Origin: Streptomyces sp. CB02261
GTDB lineage: Bacteria > Actinomycetota > Actinomycetes > Streptomycetales > Streptomycetaceae
Assembly: GCF_001905665.1 (NCBI RefSeq)
Contig: NZ_LIVX01000004.1
Span: 399,019-463,018 of the forward strand
Length of the DNA stretch: 64,000 nucleotides
Direction of reading: 5' to 3'
Positions 45,403 to 54,025 of the stretch are shown in pieces (position 1 is the stretch's first letter; each line of letters opens with the position of its first letter). The position numbers and the translations under genes are program-made. The notes under the pieces were generated by a model that had not been told where the DNA came from, did no database searches, and worked only from the letters and a program-made list of their open reading frames with translations.

Positions 45403-46901
45403 ATGGACATCTTCAGGACGACCCACGGCGCGGTGCGGGGCTTCCGGGCCTCCGCCGACGTCGTCGCCGTACTCGGCATCCCCTACGCCGCCCCGCCGTT
45501 CGGCCCCGACCGGTTCCGGGAGCCCGCCCCGGCGTCCGCGTGGACCGGCGTACGGGACTGCACGGCCTTCGGCCCCATCGCCCCGCAGTCGGCCGAGCTG
45601 CCCGGCTCGCCCGCGTGGTCACCCGGCGACGAGGACATCCTCACCGTCAACATCTGGACGCCCGCCCCGGACGGCGGCGCCCTGCCCGTCCTGGTCTGGA
45701 TCCACGGCGGCGCCTACACCTTCGGTTCCTCCGCCCAGCCCGACTTCGACGGCGACGCGCTCGCCCGCGCCGGTCTGGTCGTCGTCACCCTCAACTACCG
45801 CATCGGCTTCGAGGGTTTCGGCCACATCCCCGCCGACGGCACCACCGCCCACCCCGACAACCGGGGCCTGCTCGACCAGATCGCGGCCCTGCGCTGGGTA
45901 CGGGAGAACATCGCCGCGTTCGGCGGCGACCCCGACCGGATCACGCTCGCCGGACACTCCTCAGGAGCCGCCTCCGTCGCCTGCCTCATGGTGATGGACC
46001 GCGCTCGCGGTCTGTTCCGCCGGGCCGTCCTCCACAGCCCCGCCAGCCCCTGCTACCCCCTCGACGTCGCCGTCGCGACCACCCGCGAGGTGGCCGCGGC
46101 GGCCGGCTGCGCCGCCACGCCCGAGGGCCTCGCGTCCGCGAGCCCCCAGGCCCTGGTCCTCGCCTCCGACGCGGTCGTCGACACCTACCGGCGCGATCCG
46201 TCCTCCGGCTCCCGGCACTACGACCCCGGGCTCTACGCCCCCGTCCTCGACGGCGACGTCCTGCCCACCGACCCCCTCACCGGGATGGCCGCGGGACTGA
46301 GCCGGGGGATCGACCTCCTGGTCTGCCACACCACGGAGGAGTACCGGCTCCTCGACGCCGTCGGCAGCAGCGCCAAGGTCACCACGGAAGAACAACTGGC
46401 CCGCTTCGCAGGAGACTTCGGCCTCCCCGACGGCCTCCCCGCCGGCTACCGCGCCGCGCTGCCCGGAGCGCCGGTGCTCGACGTCTACCTCGCCGTCTTC
46501 GGTGACCTCCTGTTCGTCGAGTACGCCCACCGGCTCGCCGAGCGGCACGCCCGCGCCGGCGGCCGGACGTTCCTCGCGCGCTTCGACCGCCGACGGCACG
46601 GCCCGGACGGGGCCGTGCGGGCCTGGCACTGCGCGGACATCCCCTTCGCCTTCGGCAATGTCGGCACGGAGGCCATGGCCTTCCTCGTCGGAGGCGCCCC
46701 CACCCCCGAGGACCACGGGCTCGCCCACCGCATGGTGCGCGCCTGGGCCGACTTCGCGGCCACCGGGGACCCGGGCTGGCCGGCCGTCGACGACTCCGCC
46801 ACCCACATCAGGACGTGGCGCACCGACCTCCGGCCGCCGACGTCCCCGCGGCGCCCCGCGCCCTGTGGGCCGAGGTCCGATTCCCCCTGCCGTGTCCGTG
46901 A
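45403..46901 (+). CDS. Carboxylesterase/lipase family protein, frameshifted near the C-terminus
   Basis: This type B carboxylesterase has VWIHGGAYTFGSS (oxyanion hole), GHSSGAAS with Ser186, and WHCADIPFAFGN with the catalytic His, as in para-nitrobenzyl esterases. After THIRTWRTDL (near 46830) the original frame loses family likeness and runs open to 48300 over other genes. The minus-one frame instead gives PAADVPAAPRALWAEVRFPL, a normal family C-terminus, then TGA at 46901 just before a terminator hairpin. A lost C in the CTCCGG run explains this. The enzyme core is intact; the shift may be a real mutation or a sequence error. Confidence 0.8.
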
Positions 46902-46910
46902 CAGGCGAGA

Positions 46911-46938
46911 CCACCGGACCCCGCGCGGGGTCCGGTGG
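46911..46938. terminator. Bidirectional terminator after the esterase and pectinesterase genes
   Basis: A perfect 12-bp stem (CCACCGGACCCC/GGGGTCCGGTGG) with a GCGC loop lies 9 nt after the frame-corrected esterase stop and 12 nt after the pectinesterase stop on the other strand. Its position supports the esterase ending at 46901. Confidence 0.85.
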
Positions 46939-46950
46939 GGGGTGTCCCCG

Positions 46951-48087
46951 TCAGCGGCAGGGCCGCCGGGGGACCCAGTCGCCCAGGTACGCCGCCGCCG
47001 TCACGGTGGCCGCGTCGGCCGGGGTGAGCTGCGGACGGTTCTCCGGGACGCCGATCACGGCACCCGGACCGGAGTTGCGGTACTCGGCGAACCGCTGCTC
47101 CTGCCACGGGAACGTCTCCCGCATGTTCGCGTACGGGGCCACGGCGTCGACGCCCGCGCCGAGGACGCTGTCCCGGACGACCAGGGACGGCCGCGCGGTG
47201 AGGTCCGAACTGGGGACCCACGGCCGGGCCAGCTTGTAGAAGCCGTCCGGTGCCGAGCTGCTGACCCGGCAGCGGGCCGCCAGGAACCCGTACGGGTTCG
47301 CCCGGGCCGTGGACGGGGCGAAGACGAAACCGTGCGGCGCCGACGCCAGGTCCGGACGGAGCAGCGCCCGGAAGTGACAGTGCTCGAAGACGGCGGTGCC
47401 CCGGCCGAAGACGAAGTCGACGTCACCCTCCACGAAGCAGTGCGCGAAGTACTGGCGGGCGAAGGCGGACAGCGCCGTCGAGTCGGCGTACAGGGTGTCC
47501 TGGTGGCCGAGGAAGCGGCAGTGGAAGAAGGCCGACCGGTCCCCCTGCACCTTGAGGGCGACCGCCTGGGTACCGGGGTTCCCCGGGAGGTCGGTGCGGA
47601 GGAAGTCGTTGGCGAAGGTGACCCCCTGCGCGGTGAAGCCGTCCGCCTGGACGGTGGTCGTGGCGGAGCCGGAGGTGCCGTATGTGCCGCCCTCCGGCCG
47701 GGGCGTCCCGGCCGCGTTGGCGTACACGACGACGACGTCCCGGGGGTCCCCGCTCGCGCCGATCCAGGTCATGCCGGTCCGGGTGGCACCGACGGCGACC
47801 GTCTCCCGGTACGTGCCGGGGGCGAGCACCAGGGTCCAGCCGGGGCCGTCCGCGGCGGTGACCGCCGCCTGGACCGTCGTGTGGTCGCCGAGCCCGCCGG
47901 GGTGCACGTACAGCGTCCGCCCGGTGAGCCGGTCGGCGGGCGAACCGAACCGGCCGAAGGGGCGGCGGCGCGGCAGGGGCGAGGCCGCGGCGGGCGCGGC
48001 CGGCAGAGCGAGGGCGAGCGCGGCTCCGGCGCCGCCCAGGAGCAGGGAGCGGCGTCCTGGGACGGCTCCGACGGGGTACGGGGACAT
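46951..48087 (-). CDS. Secreted pectinesterase (CE8)
   Basis: This 378-residue protein has a twin-arginine signal (GRRSLLLGGAGAAL, cleavage near 35) and a right-handed beta-helix. CE8 motifs are GTYRETVAV, GHQDTLYAD (catalytic Asp) and EGDVDFVFGRG (catalytic Asp), then a YKLARPW-type Arg/Trp site. It removes methyl esters from homogalacturonan, preparing it for the pectate lyase encoded 25 nt upstream. It is the last gene of the leftward pectin locus. Confidence 0.92.
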   Translation of the reverse strand: MSPYPVGAVPGRRSLLLGGAGAALALALPAAPAAASPLPRRRPFGRFGSPADRLTGRTLYVHPGGLGDHTTVQAAVTAADGPGWTLVLAPGTYRETVAVGATRTGMTWIGASGDPRDVVVVYANAAGTPRPEGGTYGTSGSATTTVQADGFTAQGVTFANDFLRTDLPGNPGTQAVALKVQGDRSAFFHCRFLGHQDTLYADSTALSAFARQYFAHCFVEGDVDFVFGRGTAVFEHCHFRALLRPDLASAPHGFVFAPSTARANPYGFLAARCRVSSSAPDGFYKLARPWVPSSDLTARPSLVVRDSVLGAGVDAVAPYANMRETFPWQEQRFAEYRNSGPGAVIGVPENRPQLTPADAATVTAAAYLGDWVPRRPCR

Positions 48088-48112
48088 GCGGGTCCTCCTG
48101 GGAAGGGGAAGC

Positions 48113-49408
48113 TCAGCGGGAACGGCCGGCGCCCGCGCGGAGACCGACCAGCCAGGGCACGGCCCTCGGGTGGTCGACCCGGGTGCGCAGCACGGGAGTC
48201 CAGCCCGCGTCGGCCCGCAGCAGTTCCCCGGGGAACTCCGTGTTGTGGACGGCGAGGAGGTCCACCGGCCTGCCGTTCACGTAGTTGCCGACGGTGGTGA
48301 CGGGCGCGTCCTTCCACTTCTTCAGGATCTTCCCGGCCGGTACGCCCGCGGCGAGCGTGAACGCGTTCTTCTCCGCGACCAGCTGGGACTCCTGCCCGAT
48401 GCCCAGGCTGTACGCGTAGGCCGTGCTCGGCACCACGAAGTGGTTGTTGTACGCGTCGACCTGACCGAACCGGACCCGGGGTGCCCGCTCGATCACGTTC
48501 CTGAAGAGGTTGTGGTGGAGGGTGACCCGCAGCTTCCCCCGGTCGGTGGCGCCCGCGCTGTCGCTGTTGCCGATCATCAGGGTCTTGTCGTGGTCGGCGA
48601 AGACGTTCCAGGACACCGTGACGAGGTCCGCGCCCCGCACGATGTCCAGCTCGCCGTCGTGCTGCTGGTAGACCTCCCCGTAGTACGAGGGCAGCGAACT
48701 GTCCGGATGGGCCCCGTCGGTGAACGTGTTGTGGTCGATCCACACATGGCTGGAGCCGTACACGACGAGGCTGTCGTACTCGGAGTTCCACGCCCCGGTC
48801 GCGCCGTCGGTGGGGTCCCACTGCGGGAAGCAGTCGAGGGGGCTCTCCAGGGTGAGGTCGCGGATCACGACGTTGTCGACGCCCTGCACCTGGAGGCTGG
48901 CGCCGGTGATCCCGGCGCTCTTGCCGACACCGGAGATCGTGGTGTTCGACGGCACCTTGACCTTGATCGCCTCGCCCTGGGCGGTCGCGGAGGCGGCCCG
49001 CAGCTCCTCCTGGGGGCCGCTGACGGTGTTCTCGTACCCCCAGACGGCCGGGTCGTAGTCGGCGAGGTAGCGGGCGAAGTCGTAGCCGGGGGCCTCGAAG
49101 GCGGCGCAGCCGGCGGCGGTCGCGTTCAGCGTGCCCACCACCTTGACGATCCTCGGCTCGGTGCCCGGCACGGCGAGCGCGGCCCGGAACTCCTCCCAGG
49201 TGGTGACGGTGAAGACGCGGGAGGCGTCGGCGGCGGCCCCTCCGGTGGTGCCGGTCCCCGTGGACGCCCAGCCGTCACCGGACGGCAGGGTCGCGCGGGC
49301 GGGGTCGGCGCCGGGCCGGTGGCCGGCGTGGGCGCCGGCCACGGGGGCGGTGACCGTCAGGGCGAGCGCGGTCGCGGCCACCACTCCCAGGTGCTTGCGT
49401 CGGTTCAT
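48113..49408 (-). CDS. Secreted pectate lyase (PL1)
   Basis: This 431-residue protein has a signal peptide (cleavage near residue 26, after AGA) and a parallel beta-helix. PL1 motifs are VWIDHNTF with a nearby Ca-binding Asp (DIVRGADLVTVSWNVF) and the catalytic-Arg segment RAPRVRFGQVDAYNNHF. It cleaves de-esterified polygalacturonate by beta-elimination, releasing unsaturated oligomers. The ATG overlaps the stop of the acetylesterase gene (ATGA at 49405). Confidence 0.92.
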   Translation of the reverse strand: MNRRKHLGVVAATALALTVTAPVAGAHAGHRPGADPARATLPSGDGWASTGTGTTGGAAADASRVFTVTTWEEFRAALAVPGTEPRIVKVVGTLNATAAGCAAFEAPGYDFARYLADYDPAVWGYENTVSGPQEELRAASATAQGEAIKVKVPSNTTISGVGKSAGITGASLQVQGVDNVVIRDLTLESPLDCFPQWDPTDGATGAWNSEYDSLVVYGSSHVWIDHNTFTDGAHPDSSLPSYYGEVYQQHDGELDIVRGADLVTVSWNVFADHDKTLMIGNSDSAGATDRGKLRVTLHHNLFRNVIERAPRVRFGQVDAYNNHFVVPSTAYAYSLGIGQESQLVAEKNAFTLAAGVPAGKILKKWKDAPVTTVGNYVNGRPVDLLAVHNTEFPGELLRADAGWTPVLRTRVDHPRAVPWLVGLRAGAGRSR

Positions 49409-50211
49409 GGACGGTTCTCCTCGGCATCGGGCCAGGTGATGAGGTCGGTGGGGATCCCGTCGTCCAGGCGGCGCGTCTCACGCGGCGCGAGGACATGGGT
49501 GCGGAGCAGCTCGGCGGTGACCAGACGGGCCACCTCGATCGCGCCCAGCGGATTGAAGTGGGTGTTGTCCTGCTCGGTCTCGGTCCAGTTGAAGTACGGC
49601 TTCGTCGCTTCGGGGCCGAGCCGTTGCCACAGCGCCAGCGACAGGGCCTCGACGTCGAGGAGCGGGACGTCGGACGCGCGGGCGGTCTCCCGCATCGCCG
49701 CCGGGTACGCGCCGAGCGTCCTCTGGGCGCCGCCGTCGGCGTCGAACTTCCGCCGCTCCACGGAGGTGGCGAGCACCGGGAGGGCGCCCCGGGACCGCGC
49801 GGCCTCGACGAAGACCCGCAGGTTGTCCTGGTAGGTCGTCCACGGTTCGGTGTAGCGGGAGGGGTCGGCGACCTTCTGGTCGTTGTGGCCGAACTGCACC
49901 AGCAGCAGGTCGCCGGGCCGGATCGCCGTCAGGATCGCGTCGAGCCGCCCCTCGTCGAGGAAGCTCTTGGTGCTGCGCCCGTTGACGGCGTGGTTGGCGA
50001 CCCGTACGCCCCGGTGGAGGAAGAAGGGGAGTGCCATGCCCCAGCCGGTCTCGGGTGCGGCGTCGGCGTACTTCTGGGCGGCCGTGGAGTCGCCCGCGAG
50101 GAAGAGGGTGCGCATACGGGGGTGTCCTTGGGAACGGGCCGGGGGAGCCCCGGCCAGGGCGAGCGCGAGACCCGCCCCGGCCGTGACGACCGCGCGGCGG
50201 CCTACGCTCAC
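49405..50211 (-). CDS. Secreted rhamnogalacturonan acetylesterase-like protein (CE12, SGNH)
   Basis: This 268-residue protein has an N-terminal signal with paired arginines (VGRRAVVTAGAGLALAL). The SGNH hydrolase fold has FLAGDSTA (Ser42), the GHND block (QFGHNDQK) and DNTHFN with catalytic Asp and His. This set matches rhamnogalacturonan acetylesterases of CE12. It removes acetyl groups from pectin side regions. The GTG start overlaps the binding-protein stop (GTGA at 50208), so transport and degradation genes are translationally linked. Confidence 0.9.
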   Translation of the reverse strand: MSVGRRAVVTAGAGLALALAGAPPARSQGHPRMRTLFLAGDSTAAQKYADAAPETGWGMALPFFLHRGVRVANHAVNGRSTKSFLDEGRLDAILTAIRPGDLLLVQFGHNDQKVADPSRYTEPWTTYQDNLRVFVEAARSRGALPVLATSVERRKFDADGGAQRTLGAYPAAMRETARASDVPLLDVEALSLALWQRLGPEATKPYFNWTETEQDNTHFNPLGAIEVARLVTAELLRTHVLAPRETRRLDDGIPTDLITWPDAEENRP

Positions 50212-51545
50212 GGGTTCTGCTGCTGCCACTCGGCCTGCGCCGCGTTCAGCTGCTCGGCGAGGTGGTCGAGGAACGCCTTGGCCGTGGTCGTGCCGAGCAG
50301 GACCTTCTGGAAGCCGGACTCGTTCTCCGCCTTGGAGATCGAGTTCCAGTCCGGCAGGTAGTACGGCAGCTCCACGATGGTGGCCTCGCCGCTGAACAGG
50401 ACCTCGGCGCCCAGCTTGGTCGGCTCGGACTCCTGGAGCCACGGGTCCTTGGCGGCGTCCGTGTTGGCCGGGATGGCGCCGGCCGACTTGTTCCACTTGC
50501 TGTTGGACGCGTGCGAGGCCGCGAACTCGATGAACTTCCAGGCGGCGGCCTTGTTCTTGCTCGTGGAGAACATGCCGAGACCGTCGACCGGGTTGGAGAC
50601 CTGCACCCGGGTGCCGTCGTCGAGCGTCGGGTTGGGGATGCCCCGGAACTTGTCCGTGCCGAGCGCCTTCACATGGTCCTGGTAGGAGCCCAGGTTGTGG
50701 TTCAGCATGCCGATCTGGCCGCTGTCCCACTGGGCGACCATCTTGGTGAAGTCGTTGTTGACGTCGGCGGCCGGGGTGGTCCGCTTGAACAGGCCGGCGT
50801 ACTTCTCCAGGGCCGCCACGTTCTTCGGGTCGTTGACGGTGGTCTTCTCGCCGTTCCAGAAGCTGGTGATGCCGCTCTGGCCGTACATGGCGTCCAGGGC
50901 CTGCGCGATCGAGCCCGCGCCGCCGCGGATCGTGTAGCCGAAGCGGTTCTTGTCGGTGTCGGTCAGCTTCTCGGCCGCCGCGTAGAACTTCGACCAGGTG
51001 GTGGGCGCCGGCAGCCCCGCCGCCTTGAACAGGTCGGTGCGGTAGTAGAGGACGCCGTTGCTGGCCGAGGTGGGGACGGTGAACAGCTTGTCCTGACCGC
51101 CCGCCGCCGTGACGCTCGTGACCATGGCGGTGTTCAGCTTGCCCTTGAGCGAGCTCGCCTCGATCCGCGCGTCCAGCGGCTCCAGGGCGTTCTGCGCGGC
51201 GATCCCCGCGAGCATCGCCGCGCCGACGCCGCCCACGTCCGGCAGGCCGCCGCCCTGGATCGCGGTGTCGTACTTGGACTGGACCTCCTTGGAGGCGATC
51301 CCGACGTACTCGACGTCGATCTCGGGGTTCGCCTTCTCGAAGTCCGCGATGATCTCCTTCCACACGTCGGTGCGGACACCGCCGTTGTTGTCCCAGAAGG
51401 TGATCTTTCCCTTGCCCGATCCCTCGGTGCCCTTGTCGCCGGCGCCGCTGCCGTCGTCACCGCAGGCGGTGGCGGTCAGGGCGAGGACACCGGACAGGGC
51501 GAGGGCGAGGGCGGCTCTGCGCCGTCCGCCGGGGAAGATGGTCAT
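50208..51545 (-). CDS. Sugar ABC transporter binding lipoprotein (pectin locus)
   Basis: This 445-residue protein has the signal and lipobox LTATAC (Cys28), a Gly/Asp/Ser linker and a type I extracellular solute-binding fold (ITFWDNNGGVRTDVWKEIIADFEKANP, ASNGVLYYRTDLFKAAGLPAPTTW, AAAWKFIEFAA). It presumably captures oligo-galacturonides or other pectin-derived or arabinose-containing sugars for the permeases at 55212 and 56129. It sits downstream of the intracellular enzyme genes, and a 96-nt gap before it may contain a separate promoter. Confidence 0.9.
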   Translation of the reverse strand: MTIFPGGRRRAALALALSGVLALTATACGDDGSGAGDKGTEGSGKGKITFWDNNGGVRTDVWKEIIADFEKANPEIDVEYVGIASKEVQSKYDTAIQGGGLPDVGGVGAAMLAGIAAQNALEPLDARIEASSLKGKLNTAMVTSVTAAGGQDKLFTVPTSASNGVLYYRTDLFKAAGLPAPTTWSKFYAAAEKLTDTDKNRFGYTIRGGAGSIAQALDAMYGQSGITSFWNGEKTTVNDPKNVAALEKYAGLFKRTTPAADVNNDFTKMVAQWDSGQIGMLNHNLGSYQDHVKALGTDKFRGIPNPTLDDGTRVQVSNPVDGLGMFSTSKNKAAAWKFIEFAASHASNSKWNKSAGAIPANTDAAKDPWLQESEPTKLGAEVLFSGEATIVELPYYLPDWNSISKAENESGFQKVLLGTTTAKAFLDHLAEQLNAAQAEWQQQNP

Positions 51546-51641
51546 CGTCGGCTCTCTTCTCTCGGGGTGTTGCGGGGACTTACGGGGGATGTGACGTGGG
51601 GGTACGGGAGGGCGTCGGGGACGCCCAGGGGGGAAGGACGT

Positions 51642-53183
51642 TCAGGCGGGGGTGACGCGGAACGCGGAGAACACGGCCGTCCCGGCATGTCCCGCGCCAG
51701 CCGGCGCCCCGGCGAACAGACCGAGCAGCGCGCCGACCCAGCGCCAGGGCGTGGCGGCGAACTCCGGCCCGAGCCGGACCGGCCCGCCGGCGCCGTCGGA
51801 GGAGTACGAGAACCGGCAGCGCGCGTCCGCCGTGACCTCGATCCGCAGCAGGACCCGGTCCCCGGACACGGGCAGCGCGTGCGCCGCGTCCCGTTCCCGG
51901 TCGGCGTTGGCCGGGGCGAAGCGGTGCACCAGCCGGGCCGTGCCGTCCGGGGCCCGCTCCAGGCCGATCCACGCGTACGCGTCGCCGAGGACGACGAGCC
52001 CCGCGCGGGCCCCGGGAGCCCCGGAGTCCAGCCGCAGCCCGACCTCGACCACGAGGGCCCCGGCCGGCAGCCGCTGGGTGAGCACGTGCGGCACGGTCCG
52101 CAGATCGTCGAGCCGGTCCGACCGCACACAGCCGAGACGCAGACCGTCCCCCGCGTGCTGACTGGCCCAGCCCTCGACCGGGTTGGCGGTCCACTGCCAC
52201 TGGCGACCGAACCGCCCGCCGGGAAACGTGTCGTCCACGGCCGGCCGCGCGGGCGGCTGCTCCGGCAGATCCGGCTTGCGGTGCACCCGGACCGGGGCGC
52301 CGCCGTCGCCGAGCACCGGCCAGCCGTCCGCCTGCCAGCGCATCGGCTGGAGGTGGACGATCCTGCCGTGCGCGCCCGCCTGCTGGAAGTGCAGGAACCA
52401 GTCCTCGCCGCGCTGGGTGCGCACCCAGCCGCCCTGATGGGGGCCGTTGACGTCGGTGTCGCCCTGCGCGAGGACGATCCGCTCCTCGTACGGGCCGAAG
52501 AACGACCGCGACCGGAACGCCCCCTGCCAGCCGGTGGCCACGCCCCCGGCGGGCGCGAGGATCCAGAACCGGCCCTCGTGCCGGTACAGCTTCGGGCCCT
52601 CCAGGGTGAACCAGCCGGGGATCCGGTCGGCGTCGACGAGGACCTGTCCCTCGTCGAGCACCTTGGTGCCGTCCGGGCTCATCCGGTGTCCGACGAGCCG
52701 GTTGTTGAAGCCGGCCCGGGACTTGGCGAAGGCGTGCACGAGGTACGCCTCGCCCGACTCCTCGTCCCACAGCGGGCAGGCGTCGATCAGCCCCCGGCCC
52801 GCCTTCACCAGGTGCGGCGCCGACCAGGGCCCCCGTACGGACGGGGCGTTGACCTGGTGGATCCCGTGGTCGGGGTCGCCCCAGAAGATCCAGAAGCGCC
52901 CGTCGTGGTGCCGCAGCGACGGCGCCCACACCCCTCGGTCGTGCCGGGGCTCCGTGAACGCGGCGGCCGGTTCGAGCCGCTCCAGGGCGTGGCCGACCAG
53001 CGTCCAGTTGACCAGGTCCCGGGAGTGCAGCAGCGGCAGGCCGGGAGCCCGGCCGAAGCTGGACGCGGTCAGGTAGTAGTCCTCGCCCACCCGCAGCACG
53101 TCCGGGTCGGACCAGTCGGCCGCGAGGACCGGATTGCGGTACGTGCCGTCGCCCAGGTCCCCGGTGACGGTCGCCGCGCTCAC
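51642..53183 (-). CDS. GH43 family glycoside hydrolase with C-terminal beta-sandwich
   Basis: This 513-residue protein lacks a signal peptide. A five-bladed propeller (about 10-310) has the GH43 base region YRNPVLAADWSDPDVLRVGEDYYLTASSF and the GVWAPSLRHHDGRFWIFWGDP block. FTLEGPKLYRHEGRFWIL carries the likely acid Glu. A C-terminal beta-sandwich (about 320-513) is typical of xylosidase/arabinofuranosidase-type members. It probably hydrolyses imported side-chain oligomers in the cytoplasm. The GTG overlaps the stop of the DUF6807 gene. Confidence 0.88.
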   Translation of the reverse strand: MSAATVTGDLGDGTYRNPVLAADWSDPDVLRVGEDYYLTASSFGRAPGLPLLHSRDLVNWTLVGHALERLEPAAAFTEPRHDRGVWAPSLRHHDGRFWIFWGDPDHGIHQVNAPSVRGPWSAPHLVKAGRGLIDACPLWDEESGEAYLVHAFAKSRAGFNNRLVGHRMSPDGTKVLDEGQVLVDADRIPGWFTLEGPKLYRHEGRFWILAPAGGVATGWQGAFRSRSFFGPYEERIVLAQGDTDVNGPHQGGWVRTQRGEDWFLHFQQAGAHGRIVHLQPMRWQADGWPVLGDGGAPVRVHRKPDLPEQPPARPAVDDTFPGGRFGRQWQWTANPVEGWASQHAGDGLRLGCVRSDRLDDLRTVPHVLTQRLPAGALVVEVGLRLDSGAPGARAGLVVLGDAYAWIGLERAPDGTARLVHRFAPANADRERDAAHALPVSGDRVLLRIEVTADARCRFSYSSDGAGGPVRLGPEFAATPWRWVGALLGLFAGAPAGAGHAGTAVFSAFRVTPA

Positions 53184-54025
53184 GACGCCACCGCCTTGCG
53201 GACCAGGGCCGCGGCGCCGTCCCGGTCGAGCCGGCCGTCGGCGACGACGGTCACCACCCGCCGTACGCAGGTCTCCCCGTCCGCCACCGCGAGCCGTTCC
53301 GCGTGGGCGAGCGAGGAGCCGACCCCCGGATACTCTGCGGCACGGACGAACCACGGGTCCTCACGGGTCCGCGCGGTCGCCCCGGCGAACACCAGGGTCC
53401 AGCCCTCGCCGGCCAGCGCCACCCAGTCGGAGCGGACCCCGTGCACCGCCTCCTCGCCGTCGGCGTCCGCCCCGAACACCACGGGCGCCGCCGGCTCCTT
53501 CGGCGCACGCCAGAAGAAGCCGCCGTACGCGGCGCCGGGCCGGCCGTTCGTCGCCGGGCTGCCGATCGACAGGTCCCGGCCCGAGGTGTTGGTGAGGGAG
53601 AACGTGAGGTCGAGCGCCCAGGCGGAGTCGGTGAGCGCGACCGCCGCCACCGTACGGTGCTCACGGAGGAGCCGCTGGCCGCCGGCCGTCCAGCTCAGCT
53701 CCTCCACGAAACCGTCCGGGTCGCGGAGCTTGAACCCGTCGTGCCGCTGCACGCCGTGGTTGTCGAGCGCGACCGGGCCGCGGCCGCGGACGAAGGTGCG
53801 ACCGCCCCAGAAGTTGTGGCCCGCCACATCGGGGACGGCGACCCCGGCGCCCAGGTGGTGCCGGTGGTCCTCCGGCACCGTCTCGGTCACCGGCCGCCCG
53901 CCGAGGGTGGTGACGGGGTGGAGGTACGGCCGGGGGGAGTGGTCGGGGGCGAGCTCGGGCCGGGTGGTGTAGCGGGCGACGGCGCGGCCCGCGCAGCGCA
54001 GGACCGTCGGGTCCTCCGGTGTCAT
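53180..54025 (-). CDS. DUF6807 (PmoA family) protein
   Basis: This 281-residue cytoplasmic protein belongs to the PmoA/DUF6807 family: TRPELAPDHSPRPYLHPV, TVPEDHRHHLGAGVAVPDVAGHNFWGGRTFV and a beta-rich core. The His-rich stretch DHRHH suggests metal or substrate binding. Members commonly sit beside Gfo/Idh oxidoreductases and glycan enzymes in sugar loci, but no reaction is established that I can name. It overlaps both neighbours (ATGA and GTGA), so it works in step with the oxidoreductase and GH43. Confidence 0.83.
   Translation of the reverse strand: MTPEDPTVLRCAGRAVARYTTRPELAPDHSPRPYLHPVTTLGGRPVTETVPEDHRHHLGAGVAVPDVAGHNFWGGRTFVRGRGPVALDNHGVQRHDGFKLRDPDGFVEELSWTAGGQRLLREHRTVAAVALTDSAWALDLTFSLTNTSGRDLSIGSPATNGRPGAAYGGFFWRAPKEPAAPVVFGADADGEEAVHGVRSDWVALAGEGWTLVFAGATARTREDPWFVRAAEYPGVGSSLAHAERLAVADGETCVRRVVTVVADGRLDRDGAAALVRKAVAS

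Noticed and set aside
45403..48300. A 965-residue plus-strand frame fusing the esterase to unknown sequence
   Set aside because: The part after about 46832 lacks family likeness, runs antisense to pectinesterase and pectate lyase genes, and passes a terminator. A one-base frameshift is the better explanation.
50262..53972. A 1236-residue plus-strand open frame
   Set aside because: It runs antisense through the binding protein, GH43 and DUF6807 genes, which have clear family motifs; composition is that of a shadow frame.
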